This document shows positions 34,162 through 46,303 of a DNA stretch of 64,000 nucleotides, piece after piece (within the stretch, counting starts at the first letter, position 1; each line of letters starts with the position of its first letter). This DNA comes from Kalmusia sp. IMI 367209 (Eukaryota; Ascomycota; Dothideomycetes; Pleosporales; Didymosphaeriaceae): assembly GCA_027946365.1 (NCBI GenBank), contig JAPEUQ010000013.1, positions 992,001-1,056,000 of the forward strand, written 5' to 3'. The position numbers were made by a program, and so were the translations under genes. The notes beneath the pieces were generated by a model that saw only the letters and a program-made list of their open reading frames with translations, was not told the DNA's origin and searched no databases.

Positions 34162-36746
34162 ATGGAAATGGACGAGCCCAATTCTCAAAGCAGCGCCTCT
34201 GTACTCTGCGAAAAATGTTTCATTGCGTTGAACTTCGACGATCAACAGCCCAGCTATTCGGGGAGAAGGTTTGGCGAGAACATACAACCCAACGCCTCTC
34301 ATCATGACTTTCTACCTTCCCTACCTAATCTCGCGAAGTCTGGCGAGGCCGGCTGTACGTTCTGCACAGTTCTGCGAGCAGCTACGCTCATGCTTCGAAT
34401 AAGCAGTGACGGTGAGATTGGATTTACGTTCCAGTATATCTGGACTGCTGAAAGTACCAGAGAGCCTGGGCTCAAGGCATTGGAGGTGCACATTGGAAGT
34501 ATCGAGGGTGTCGAAGTGGACACGGAACTTATCTTCGCTATTGTGAGTTATGTTTGCTCGGGGTGTTGTAAGCTCTTTCTGGGATATCTGATAGCTTTCA
34601 GGACGCTCCATTCGGTAAGTAAGGTAGCATGGTAAATTTTCAGCTCACAAACGTTGTATTAAATCACTAAGGGCCCCACCGCAAGTGGCTCAAGATCAGC
34701 CCAGCGCCGAATGAGCAAGCTCTATGCGAAGAGAATGTAAAGATGCTAAAAAAGGAAATCAACGCCTGTGATCAAGACTGCACACATTTTCATCCTCAAG
34801 GGGCACCACCTACTAGGCTGATCGACGTTGAATCCGGCTCTGGCGATGGGATCAAATTGATCGAGTCGTCATCAGCCTCGCTGGCAGCTCCTGTCCAATA
34901 TGCAGCACTTAGCTATTGTTGGGGAAAAGAAGCAGCCGATGCTCAGTTGAAAACCACGTCTGTCACGTACAAAGCGCATCTTTCGGAGATATCCTTGAAG
35001 TCGATGCCGAATGTTGTAAAAGAAGCCATTGTCGCAGCTCGAGCATTGTCTATTCGCTATGTTTGGATAGATGCGCTTTGCATAATTCAGGGCGACAAAG
35101 ATGATTGGGCAAGGGAGTCTAGACGCATGGGTTCCGTATACACTAATGCTTGTGTAACTTTCTGTACACTTACGTCGTCGTCGTGTGTAGAAGGATTCTT
35201 GCGCCGGAACGAACCAGTCAAGATAAATTGGACCTCAACATTGCATCGTGGTGAGTTTCCATAAGTGATGGATATAAAACTTATACCGACGTTTTCGTAC
35301 ACAGACATTAGGGGAACGTTCAATATTCGTTACCCTCCTGTTCCACCATGGGTACCCCTGTGGTATACTGACGTCCCCGACCACATAGGTGTCGACGCTC
35401 TGCGGGGCAGCTGGCGAGTTCGCGGTTGGACTTTCCAGGAAGAACTCATGTCGGTACGCAAGATCTCATTCGGGCTCACGCGTATTTATTTCTCGTGTCC
35501 CGGACGGCAGACTACGGAGCCAGGCATCAAAGACATGGGTTGGAAGTCTGTGCTTTGGGGATACAAGAGCAATCCTTTTTTCTCTAATATAGATATGATA
35601 CTTGACGAATTCCGGACGTGTCAAGACCCGGAGCAAATACACAGGTTCTGGTATAATCTTGTCAGGTCATACTCTCAGCGCGACCTTACTGTCATCGAGG
35701 ACAAACTTCCTGCAACTTCTGGATTGGCCCAATTGATTTCCTCTACGACAGGAGACGCATACATAGCAGGGTTTTGGGCAAATGATTTGCCGCGCGGGCT
35801 TTTCTGGCGCTGCTCAGATGTGCTTAGCTTCGAGACTGTCCTGAATCCTCCACTCGGTTCGCCATATATCGGACCTTCGTGGAGCTGGATGAATCCGCGG
35901 GGCGTGAATGTTTATTACCACCTTGGATCTCCTCCATTCATAGAAGAAAGCACTTTCCGTTCTGAATGCAAGCATTTCGAAGCCCGCAGTACTCCGGAAG
36001 ATGAACGACTGAATCCATTTGGTCGAATTATTGACGCAGGCCTCAGTGTTGAAGGAAGGGTAGCTTTTCCGGAACTGGATGTGGACTATGGGATTGAATC
36101 AGGGGAATGTCGCTTAAAATTTGGTGACAGCGGCCTGGCGTACAAGTGTTTCCTAGACACACAGATTGAAAACACATCAGCGAAAAGTATATTTCGAAAG
36201 ATTATCATGTTGCTGCTGGCCAGCACTATCGAGAACTGTTATGAGGATGATTCTATGACAGAGGCAATGACCAAGGCTTCATGCGCGTCCTCCAAACCCG
36301 GATATGGATCTCAACGAACCCTCGAGCCCAATTGAATCTCTGGGGCCCTCATTTCCGACCGAGGATTCGTATCAAGCCCCCTGCGCAACAGAAGATACAC
36401 AAATTTTTTTCAGCCCGATCGAAGATTCACTTGAGTCCTTTGTATTAGATATGGGACTGCACAGAAGCAGCTCCTTCCGGTCATCAGAAATCCTATATCC
36501 CACGAGACAACCTACGCAGAACTATGAAGATGGTAACCGAGATGCCTGGGGTTTGCTTTTGTATCCTAAAGAAGGTACAGATAAATTCTTAAGGATTGGT
36601 GAGTCTCTTTCTCCTTCACATCATTTCCAGTATTCTGGCATTGCTCATCACTCTTGTCTGTTTTAGGATTTTTCAAATGTCGCCCGAGTGATGGAGGGCT
36701 GCGGGCTTTCGATGCGTGCGAGTATCGTCGTCTTGAAATAGTCTAA
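34162..36746 (+). CDS. HET-domain (heterokaryon incompatibility) protein, frame break in C-terminal part
   Basis: Clear exons are 34162-34542, 34602-34614 (13 bp), 34672-35250 and from 35305; the last exon is 36667-36746 after a GTGAGT/TTTTAG intron. HET motifs: YAALSYCWG at residues 208-216, then RYVWIDALCIIQGDKDDW with RESRRMGSVYTNA, and RGWTFQEELMSVRK. The C-terminal WGLLLYPKEGTDKFLRIG plus FFKCRPSDGGLRAFDACEYRRLEIV is the usual family end. Between LLLASTIEN (about 36235) and the end, the frame must change by +1, and I find no convincing intron. Either an unusual intron or an indel is present. HET proteins trigger cell death when incompatible nuclei meet. A Cys-rich stretch (CEKCF, CTFC) near the N-terminus is also typical. 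Confidence 0.82.
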
Positions 36747-36840
36747 AACCGCTGCGGATTGCTCTGCAATTTACCAATCTGTTTTCTGTGCATGTGCAAT
36801 TAGTATTGCTTGATATACTGGGTTTGTCTGCTACACTTTC

Positions 36841-36959
36841 ACATACGACCATAGGACCTTGAGAACAAGGCTTCCCGTTCGCTCAGCCCTATTTAAGCAA
36901 GGTACCGGCGGATTAGTAGTTAGGTGGGTGACCACTAGCGAATACCCGCTGTTGTATGT
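36841..36959 (+). rRNA. 5S ribosomal RNA gene
   Basis: The sequence begins ACATACGACC and ends GTTGTATGT, which pair as the nine-base terminal helix I. Universal fungal 5S elements are in order: GCTTCCCGT.CGCTCAGCC, TTAAGC, GATTAGTAGT, GGTGGGTGACCAC and AGCGAAT. The stem that usually reads GGGTGTGG/CCACAC has changed here to ACCTTG/CAAGGT, still perfectly paired, so the variant is compensated and probably functional. Length is 119 bases. Internal A-box and C-box promoter regions lie inside the gene, as for RNA polymerase III. It stands alone, as expected where 5S genes are dispersed and not part of the rDNA repeat. Confidence 0.93.
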
Positions 36960-36967
36960 TTTTTTTT
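36959..36967 (+). terminator. RNA polymerase III terminator of the 5S gene
   Basis: A run of nine T residues directly follows the 3' strand of helix I. Confidence 0.85.
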
Positions 36968-39900
36968 GTGGCTGTGTGGGCTAGCACTAAGTTTTGTGGG
37001 CCCCTGGTCAATGCCCGCTGACGCCTACCCGGGAGCGAAAGTGGAGTATTATAATAGGCTAGGTTATATATGAAAGTATCAAAACCTTTCATGTTATCAT
37101 CTTCAACACGCCTTTTTGAGCCATAAAGCATGAGAGGAGCCGCTGCTATTCTATCGTTTACTGTTCTTTTCAGCTACCTGCACCTTCCACTACAAATCTA
37201 GTACAATGATATAAGTAGTATAGACTTTAATAGATAAGTAGATTAGATCCTATCATAACAGGCCACAATTTCATTCTATTATGTATTTTTAATGACTGTT
37301 AATAAATAAGGAAAGAAGCAGGCTGTCATTTTCTTCGATTCGACGGTTAAAGATCTATCCAATTGTCTGACTCCACGCGTCTAAGATATTTTATACGGCG
37401 TGAGAATTATTCAATCTCTCTCTCTTCAAGGGAATATCCAGTAGAGGATACATACAAGGGCGACTTATTGAAGACTACTTCGAGGCTGATGAAACCACAA
37501 TGAGGCAAACATGCCTGCCAGCTTCTGTAGAATACAAAATGGATGATAGAATTCAATGATCAAGACAGAGGATGTGAGAAAGCTATTACATTCAAAAAAG
37601 ACAATCACGACGTGACAAATCTTGGTATTGGTCTGTACTCAACTAGCACTACACGAGAGCCATCAACACCCTAGGAGGCTGTACCCATGTAACCCCTCAA
37701 AAGACATACCAAGGACATACCTCAGTAGGTATAGGTATTTGAAATATATAGACGGTAGTAATAGATTGAGCCTCTTACTAGTGTACTATAGGACGTTTGA
37801 AGCTCGGTCGAAATAAAGATGGAATATTCAACCGACAGATTGGTCCAATCCGCTATAGCTACCAGATCTCATGGCCTTGTTGTACAGTGCAATCAATAAA
37901 CTAGACGATTTGAGTCAAGATCTTCGTGATTCGTTAAGTTTCGACATTGTTTATGCTACTCAAAAAAGGCGGTCCTTCCATTAGCAACATTTGAGGAATA
38001 ATCCGACGAATACGAAATGAATCATCACATTCATTGGCCCCTATCTGTGTCTCTTGGTGTCTCATACAATATACAGATAGGTGACCTTCATTGAAGCACT
38101 TTGGAGGACTATATGTTTGTTCTACTTCTGGTAACGTGTCGCTTGGATGCGTCTTTCCGTCAAAAGTGCCCTACATCTATTGAGTTCAATATATCAATAC
38201 TTGATTCAATAATCTTAACGACAAAAAAAAGGAACCGAGACAAGCCCCTTCGAGAGATGCGTAGGGCTCGGAGAGACCGGGCTGATTACTGGACGGAAAT
38301 AGATGATGATCCGTGAGAGGGGGCACCCAGAAACCGAAGGAAGAACATGGATGACCGATCCTCCTGCAAACTATGGGGGATGATCGGTGTAAACGACTAA
38401 GGCATGAAATCCCTGCAGCTGCGCTAGTGGACACTGCCTTAAATCAGGCAACGACAGGGAAGTATTGCACGATAAGCTAAAGCATAAGATTACTGGAGGG
38501 AAAATGAGGCTCTGCTGAGCGTTCGGGAACGGAACGTCGACATTGCCGCGTCGCCCTGTACATGACGCCGAATCACCTACTTTGACGAAACCCTACGACA
38601 TAGCTGAGCAAATCTCCGCAGTGTGCCGCCCTTTTGAGGCAGGGTAAGCATCCATTGCTATGCTGTGTAGCTTTGTTCTGGCGGACGTCACGCTGTGTCT
38701 CAGGCGCCCATCATCCCAGTGACCACCCCCAGATAACACCACAGTCGCCAAGTAACTGCTTTCTCCCCAGACTGCAGCTGCATCGATTCGTATCGGAAGT
38801 GGCTGCATGTCCCAGGTTCCACCATCTTGGCTCGTCAATCTATCCTGGCCAAACAGTTCTTGTGGCCCTACACCAGGTTCCGTTGTAGCATTTTCAGTCT
38901 CGCGAGCTATACGCCGTACGCAGGCGGGATCCAATAGAACGGATGTACTATACATCAGCTGCCACCCTTACTTTCTTGTTGATTTGGGTGTGTGATAATC
39001 GCCGATTCGACTGTTACTGGTCGTGTAGGATGAAAGGAAGGTGTGCGTGATTGGTTGCTTCACTTTTTGATTGGATGGGACCGGATCCGGCGGAACACAT
39101 TCCGCACGTGTTTGGAATTGAGGATATCTCGAACCCATGCTTAGGGTAAGGAGAGGCACGGAACTAAGCCACCAGTGAGATACAGGTGAGAAGACGGCCG
39201 GCACTGGGAGAAGAAGGCTTGAGACGTGCTGGCCCTTGCTGCGGCCCGAGTGGAAATGAGGCTCGGGCCGATGCTACAGCTGCAAGAAGAAACGAGGAGC
39301 TCTCGTTGTGCGACTGCATTTAGGATCCTAGCAGTCGCACGAAAAGTGAATGTGATTGAGTTTATTCTCTTCAAGAGTGAACCCTGGCGGCCCCATGTGA
39401 TGCTCCTATCACAGTGCTGTAACCCCACAGAAGCCCCGCACACTGACTGCATCGATCTTGCAGCTCACGTACATCTGTGAATAATATCGCGGGACACGCA
39501 CATTTCTTTTTTCAATCCATCAAGCCCATTTCCAAGGAGTGGATAATGGTACCGTTTGTACGGTAGAGGAGACACAACGTGTAACCAGCCCACGGGAGCT
39601 AAGGGAAGCCAGGGCTGCAAGGTGTTCCTTTGGTGCAGCAAAGTGGGTCGCCGTTTGTGATCGACCGGGATGTGAGGCGGGAAGAGCACGGTGCAAGGCA
39701 CAGACTGCTGGGACTGAAGGACGATTACGAACAGATATAAGTATCAAGTCTATAGAGTTTACTTCATTCACGATGTATAGAGATGGTTTCTCCATGAATC
39801 TGCCTGGTCACCGTGAATATCCATGCACGTACTCTACATGTTCTCGTGTCCAAGAGTCATCCACTGCACCAACACCGAGGACAGCAAACAACCGCTAGTC

Positions 39901-41141
39901 GAACCGAGACTAACAGTAATCGGGAAGGAAAACAGGCGTGCATGCGGCATACGGCATCCTCGAGTGACTCAGAACTGTCAGCGCCGTTTCGGGGTAGCCT
40001 GGCCATAACGCGTTCAAAGCCGTGGGACCCCTAGCCTGCCTCTGCTCGGTTGCTGTTATCCTTTCGTGTTCGCGTTTGATAAGAGCCGCTTAATCAAAAA
40101 AAGCAAATCATCTGATACAACGCGTTGCTTTTTGACAGGCTGGAGAGAGGAGCTGAGCCGGTTTTGCTGGTGTCGCAAGATCCAACCGTATCGCGAAGTG
40201 CCAAGTGAGATTGCCTGCTTGCCTGAATGCCTGTTGCCAATAACAGTGCGTAACCCGCAAACGGCAGTTGCATGATGCGTAGACCCGACACATGTGTCCG
40301 GTTGATTGGGGTGAAGTTGTTATGGGTGCATCGCCCCACAAGGCTGATGAAATACGAACCGCGAAAACAAGGGCTGCCCTTGCCGAATGACAAGCATGTA
40401 ACTGTCAATTTATTGACCAATTAACTTAATTCTCCAGCCTGAAACGAATCGAGAACCTATTAGCGAAGGCTTACGGGCACACATGTGCAATTGTATGTGC
40501 CTAGAGTTGCGACGGTAGGGTCGACCAGCCTCAAGACATTGAAGGCAGTGACGACGAGGGTTCAAACTAAGTCCCTCGGTCGTTCGCAGTTGCCTAAGAA
40601 GCGGTCAGCTCATAGCCTTCGCATGTAACGGACACCGACACCGAACGTCCCCAAGGACCGAATATGCGTGATGGAACAGCTCCAAGTTAGAATGTAGACC
40701 ATAGCTGAAGCAAGCCAGAAGTCCAAATGTTAGAGATAACATGATTGTTGCTTGCATTTCAGCTTTTGAAAGCTTCCATAATTTAACACGAGCATTTTCA
40801 CCAAATTTATCTAAATACCTTATATATATATGGTATATTCCTCTTCAAGGATAGTTCCATAGCTGCATAGTTGCCTGGGCTGTTTAGGAAAGAGAAGATG
40901 TATTCCCGAAAACAAATGTCGTCGACAATGACCAAGATATAGAAGAATGATTACGTTAATATGTCGTATGCTCTAATCATCTGAAGAGCGTTAGTAATCA
41001 AGCAAAAGTTCGCAGACGGCGGTAATTATTACTGCATGAAGTGGTCTAAAGACCAAAATAACGAAGTTGTATCTCATCCCAAGGTGCATTTGTTGGCCAA
41101 GTGTCATAATGCTTGCCTTAAGAAAGAGGACAGATGAGCGT
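36968..41141. other. 4.2-kb gene-free region, AT-rich in its first part
   Basis: No family-like coding frame exists on either strand. About 37050-38100 is rich in A and T with many TA steps. A 23-codon frame at 37130 (MRGAAAILSFTVLFSYLHL) looks like a signal peptide but stops at once. About 38500-40300 has normal base composition and frames of 80-120 codons without motifs (for example 38593-38955 minus, 39539-39898 plus). About 40620-41140 is AT-rich again. It could be decayed transposon sequence, but no terminal repeats or transposase remains were seen. Confidence 0.45.
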
Positions 41142-42872
41142 CTAAAAAAGCGCATTCAGAATATAGACCTCATCATTGGTGTCAATCTGGGTTCTAACGT
41201 CAGGATATAGAAAGAAGAACTTACAGTCTCTCGTTGCTCAAGAATAGCGGGTGTGCTCTTGTTCCGGCTATGATGTAGACCCGTAAAGGGTATTTGCTCT
41301 ATAGATGCTGTAGCTGAACTTGATCTTGTAGAACCTGTTTGTGCACGATTCTGGTCACCCACTGGTGCGCTTTTCGAACCATCACCAAAGAACGAGACAC
41401 CTCTGGGATCTCGCCGAGAGTGCACCCGGAATTTTCTAAACTCTTTGTCCAGATCAGAGCATGGGTGGTTCTGCAAAGATAAATGCGGGCGCGAATGAGG
41501 TTGAAGGAGTGCCTTGTTTTCGGTCTGCATAGGCTCAGGAGCGCTGTGAACGGTTCTTATTGGGAATGAACGATTTACTGAATCATTGATTGTCTCTGAA
41601 GAGACGTTTTCATCAGATGACGAGAGGCAATCGGTTGTTTCAGAGGGCCAGTATTGTCCCGGGCATTCATCCAACGAAGCACGATCAGAGACCGAAATCC
41701 CCTCATTTTCAAGAATGTTTTTGTAGACTTTCCTTTCAATGGCGTTATTTCGGAGATAATCAACCATCCACTCGCGGATGCGTGATCTAATTCCAGTATT
41801 GTCATAAAGACTATGTATAACCCCGTCGGTATGAGCTCTTGTAATGGTGTCAAAAAGAAGAAAGAGCTCGACTATTATTCACGTGTATGGGATCTGACAT
41901 TCGTCGGCTGAGCTCGGTGTTGATATCGCGAAAACGCATTCTTTCCTGCCGTAAACGCTGCACTTTGACTTCGCTTTTTGAAAGATTTGTCAACACATCG
42001 CTATATCGTTCGTAGAAGTCTGAGGTGGAGCCTGGTAAGTCGATAGGTCCCTCCGAATTTCTGCCTCCTTTCTCTCGTCTTCGCTCAAGTCGTTTTAATT
42101 GTTGCGGACGTAACGAATTGAATTCTTTCCTAAAGCGATCCAGTTCCATCATGGCCGACTGGTATTGCCTCTCGACGTGATGAGCTTCTATGGTAGAATC
42201 TAGAGGTTGGGTGGATTGAAATGCAGTGTTGTACGAAAACCCATGTGACTCTGATGGCAGTGGAGGTGGGGGAGGCGGCGGAGGCGGCGGCGGAGGAGGA
42301 GCATCATGAACAAGGATTACGTCGTTTCCGAGCAAAATTGGATCAGGAGGCGGCGGCGGGCGCGAAGTCGTCTCTATGCTTCTGTTTTGTATCATGGTCG
42401 AGTTCATGTGCGCAAAGAGGTCTGGAAGTTGATATTGGTACAAAACCGTCTCTTTTTGCATGAATGACCACTCGGTGCCGCCCAGAGCTTGCTCGGCTTG
42501 AAGATAATCATCTTCGGTTGAACCCAATTTGTCACGTTCTTGCACAAGCTTCTCGTATGTTTCCGTAATGATCGGCGGAAGCATTCTTCGATTCTCGCTG
42601 TAGAAATTGCGCACGAGACTCATAAATTGACCTTCCACATCTCCAGTCACTATTCGCTGTAACCGCACAGCTTCTCCAGCGGATCTAATTTTCGAGCGCT
42701 CAACGAGCAAGTCTTCTCTTGCATGGGACACATCTTCTTGAACGCGTGAGATTTCTTCGAGTTTGGTCTGGATTGGCAAGCGAGAATCGTGGAATGTCCT
42801 TTCTGCGGCCCCGCTCCTTCGGATCACATTGTCGTCGTGAGCTGCGTGGCGTGGAAGCCCTCCTGCCCGCAT
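41142..42872 (-). CDS. Coiled-coil protein with poly-proline tract, function unknown
   Basis: The first exon runs from ATG 42872 to about 41880. The residues are a basic N-terminus, coiled coil (TKLEEISRVQEDVSHAREDL; RIREWMVDY later), a 13-proline run (42262-42301), then another long helix (QYQSAMMELDRFRKEFNSLR; VQRLRQERMRFRDINTELSRR). The second frame, from before 41830, continues HSLYDNTGIRSRIREWMVDY and KVYKNILENEGI with a Ser-rich tail. The two frames differ by one base, joined either by a weak intron (GTCAGA..CATAG, 88 bp) or by an indel. A good last intron, 41224-41169 (GTAAGT, CTGAC), gives the end VYILNALF. No signal peptide or membrane helix. I do not recognise the family; a scaffold role is possible from composition alone. 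Confidence 0.6.
42262..42301 (-). repeat. GGN-repeat encoding poly-proline
   Basis: On the plus strand this is an imperfect run of GGA/GGC/GGT/GGG triplets. On the minus strand it encodes uninterrupted prolines in the coiled-coil protein. It is likely length-variable between strains. Confidence 0.8.
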
Positions 42873-43659
42873 GGTACAGGTTGTGGTGTATTGAAAAGAG
42901 TCCAAGAGCAGCGGTGGTCATCGTCCTCTGGTCGGGGAGCTGGAGGCTTTACGGTCACTGCGCCCAAGCCTCGCCACGACGGAATTATGAACATGCAACG
43001 CCAACCAGAAGGAATGGCAGTTCGGAACCCGCGCGAAAAGCCGCCAATGTCTCGTCTGCGTAGTTGGCTAAATGCAACAGAGTGCTAGCTAGTACGATAG
43101 GTGCAGAGGATATGTATCCAGATGGACAAGGGGGGAACGCCTCCAAATGTAGGTGGCTACGCAGGGCGCGTCAGATGCGAATATACTTGGTACAAGGCAA
43201 GAGGTCCGCGGATGCTTATCAGCAGCAGGCTGCATGCCCCATGGTCCGTGGGGACATGGCGTGGCCTTTTGCTAGTGTAGGAATTACCGGGAGGTTGGTT
43301 GTACGGCACGGAGCGCACCCTAGGCAGCCCGCATTTCATTCCACACGGCCCTTGGCCTAGCGCGCAAGGGATGACAGCCACATGCGCGGGCAAGCGAGGC
43401 GGGTCACATTCACGTCTTCGTCCTGCACGTCGTCTGCATGTTCTCCTCGTTGTACAAATCACACCGCGCACGCTCAAGCGGAGAACAGTAGGGCCATGCA
43501 GCCACGACCTGATCGCCCACACCACCCAAAGCTCAATTAATATGACTATGTTCACAGCAGAGCCGCATCGCTCGGCAGCGTTGTGGGAGCTGGCTGCAGC
43601 TGCCTAGTATTTAAATGTGTCCTTCGCAGCCATACCTGGGTTGAACGGTCGCGATCAGG
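42873..43659. other. Divergent promoter region
   Basis: This separates the minus-strand coiled-coil gene from the plus-strand DUF6590 gene. A TATTTAAAT at about 43609-43617 lies 43 bases before the ATG and may be a TATA element. No gene is supported. Confidence 0.45.
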
Positions 43660-44925
43660 ATGGCGTCTAGCGGTGGGTCAGCCTGGACTTGGGATCAGTC
43701 CCGCCAGGATTATTACTTTGCAACCCGAGACTACTATGGTCAGTGGCCGATTTCTCTAATTTTGTTTTTATTTTTGTTTTTGGTTTTTATTTTCGTTCTT
43801 CTCCACACGTCCGTCGGATCGAGACTGACACGTTCGAAGGGAATATAACCTATCATTGGCGAAACGATCAGGGGCAATACGCGTCTCAACATGCTACACC
43901 TTCCGCGGCGGCAAGTCACGGATATGACCAGACGACATACACATGGCCATCGGCGATGGGGAGCACTCCATCCAACGTTGATCAGTGTGTCTTGCTTAGC
44001 GAAACATGTAGATTGTTTCAACTAACGTATTTGAAGACGACCTCGGAATGATTCCTTGACCATGCCAGAGCCGGGTGAGGATTGGATCGCTGAAGTTGAA
44101 TCATATGGTATTGATTTAATGAATAAAAGCCCCAGATGATGTGAGAGCGAATTTGTACCCGAACCTCATAGAAGGAACACCCGATCAGGGATGGTATGAA
44201 CGACTGGACACTAGTGAGTACCCAACACTGTCTCTACTTTGCGGTATTAATCAAACCAGGCTACCGCATGAGAACAGGTGGTGAGATATATGAGTTTTTC
44301 AAGATTGGAAAGGTAAAATGCATCATCTTGTGGTGAGAGCACTGTAGCTGACTTTAGTCATCTTACCGCAGGTGTTCTCAATGCTCCATATCCAAGCAGC
44401 AAGTGCCAATGACCCAGCTCTCATGAACGACAATATCTCTGTTGTAAAATATGGAGAGAAAGCATTCTCGCAGATCCGTAGATTCATCATCGTCGAGGTC
44501 AGACGAGGGTTCGTCTATGCTTGGTACGAATTCCCTTTCACAGAAGCTGCAGTTCTGACATGCATTCCAGCCCGATATTCACATATACCAGAAGAGGAAC
44601 ACTAAAGAGAGGATGTATACCCTCCGAGCATTCTGTCGTCTATTTCGCCGGTTCCACTCCGACGACGTTCCCAGGTGAATATGAAAAAGGCCTAGTCAAA
44701 CAAGCGATATGCGTGATTCCGGCGGAACCAGGTCTCGCAATGGACCCCGCATCGCGGCTACATTATTGCAAGGCCTACCCTATCGAAATGAACGTCAAAG
44801 TCAAAGATATCGGTGACGTCGACCCCCGGTATCTCAGCCATCTTCTCCAATACTACAGGGACGAGAATGGCTTGCAAGCACCGCCTCAGTCTTACCAGAC
44901 CCAACATCAGCTTACATCGTTTTGA
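43660..44925 (+). CDS. DUF6590-domain protein
   Basis: Seven exons: 43660-43738, 43840-43984, 44037-44074, 44136-44213, 44260-44312, 44372-44523 and 44571-44925 (299 residues, all phases agree). The N-terminus WTWDQSRQDYYFATRDYYG joined to NITYHWRND is the WW-like opening often found in this family ('W.WSe..qdYY.a..D..G...Y.W'). A Ser/Thr/Gln-rich linker follows. DUF6590 itself starts YRMRTGGEIYEFFKIGKVFSMLH and continues SQIRRFIIVEVRRGFVYACPIFTY, then SEHSVVYF, ending with RLHYCKAYPIEMNVKVKDIG. The family is abundant in fungi and biochemically unknown. The small 38-bp exon 3 explains why the gene looks fragmented. Confidence 0.85.
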
Positions 44926-46303
44926 GCGGACCAGCGTCTATTACTTATACGTTTTCCTTTTTTTTCTTGAACCTACATGTCCTCATAACAGCACGTTGCG
45001 CATAATGTTCTGTCTTTACTATCAGTCGCGGCACAAATTGTGTTCAAACGGCCGCCCATGCTTTCTTTATTCCTAGCATATCTGCGCTTCTATAATAATC
45101 GAACCAAATTGTACGTTTCGACAAGAAAGGACAATAGGAGAATAGTAGGAAGAAAGACGGAATTGGAGCCGAGAAATTGCAGAATACGCAGGGAAGTCCG
45201 GCTAAGCTCGGTTGGGAACGGAGTGTGCGCATGCACCGTCACGATCATTTCCCCTTTTTCAGACTAGTAAGGACCACGTTTCCAGAACAGAACACTCTGA
45301 GCTTGTGCGTTTGAAACATGTCTAACCAGCTTCCGCAGGAGCTAGAAGAGCGGTTTCTTTCAAGATCTTGTAATCATTGCACTGCCGAATATATTCGCCA
45401 ACAATGTGATGAAAACATGGTACTGTTGGCGATCGACCGAGGCATTTGCCCAAGTACTGCTGCAATGTACATTCCTTGATAGTCTTCATGCCGCACCAGG
45501 AGAGTGGCTTCGCATTGACGCAGTGCAGGGGCTTGGCCACCCTTTTAGACGCTATACTTGACATCGCTTGAGTGGATATAGTTCAGACTTCTAGGAATGC
45601 GCTGTGCAGATTTTCAACTATCAATATTGAAAAAAGGTAGGAAGGCAATGCCAAGCTTGTTGGGTGCGTAACCCATGGTTGAACGTAACCCGAGGCCACC
45701 CAGACGTTGTTCATGGGCGACGTTGAGTAATTTAGAATACAAATCATATGCTTCCTGAATACTAAAGAGCTTACTTACACAATATTATATTCAATGATTC
45801 CTCACCGATGCTGCCCACCGACAATTTAGGTAAAGTAGTCACCTCCATCAACTCCCGCCTGTCGACTTATCAATTGATAACGGAAAGCATGACATTATGA
45901 GTGCCTATCGCTACCTCTCAAACTTTAGACTTATTCATAATCTATGTGATCTTTGGATTTGGATATTTTGTTTTTTGTACTTTCGATACATCACATCTAT
46001 CTCAAGCTATAATGTAAATAGTTCAAAGCAGTCCCAATACCCAGCTTGGTCATTTTCATGGCGCCTTTTTCATAGCAAGTAAGCGTTTTTGAATTTCCTA
46101 GGTCAGCGTGATCATCTTCTGTGAGGAATGGAGCGAGTGGCATGCCCCACTATACATCATCCTAGGTACCATTCGCAGAGAGCCCCACTATACGTGTACT
46201 CGTCATGACGAAATCGCGCCCTATACAACATTATAAGTTGTAAATAATTCTACTAGTACGTCGGAATTTCTTAATCATTGTCAGTCTAACACCGCACGAT
46301 ACA
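44926..46303. other. Intergenic region, no supported gene
   Basis: An 80-codon minus-strand frame (45564-45322) contains several cysteines (SWCGMKTIKEC, CLGRSPTVPCF) but lacks a signal peptide and family match. The rest is AT-rich non-coding sequence. Confidence 0.4.

Noticed and set aside
38593..38955. 120-codon minus-strand frame
   Set aside because: No family-like blocks, no introns or regulatory context; overlapping frames on the other strand are equally long.
45322..45564. Small Cys-containing frame, considered as a secreted effector or CFEM-like protein
   Set aside because: No signal peptide and no regular cysteine spacing.
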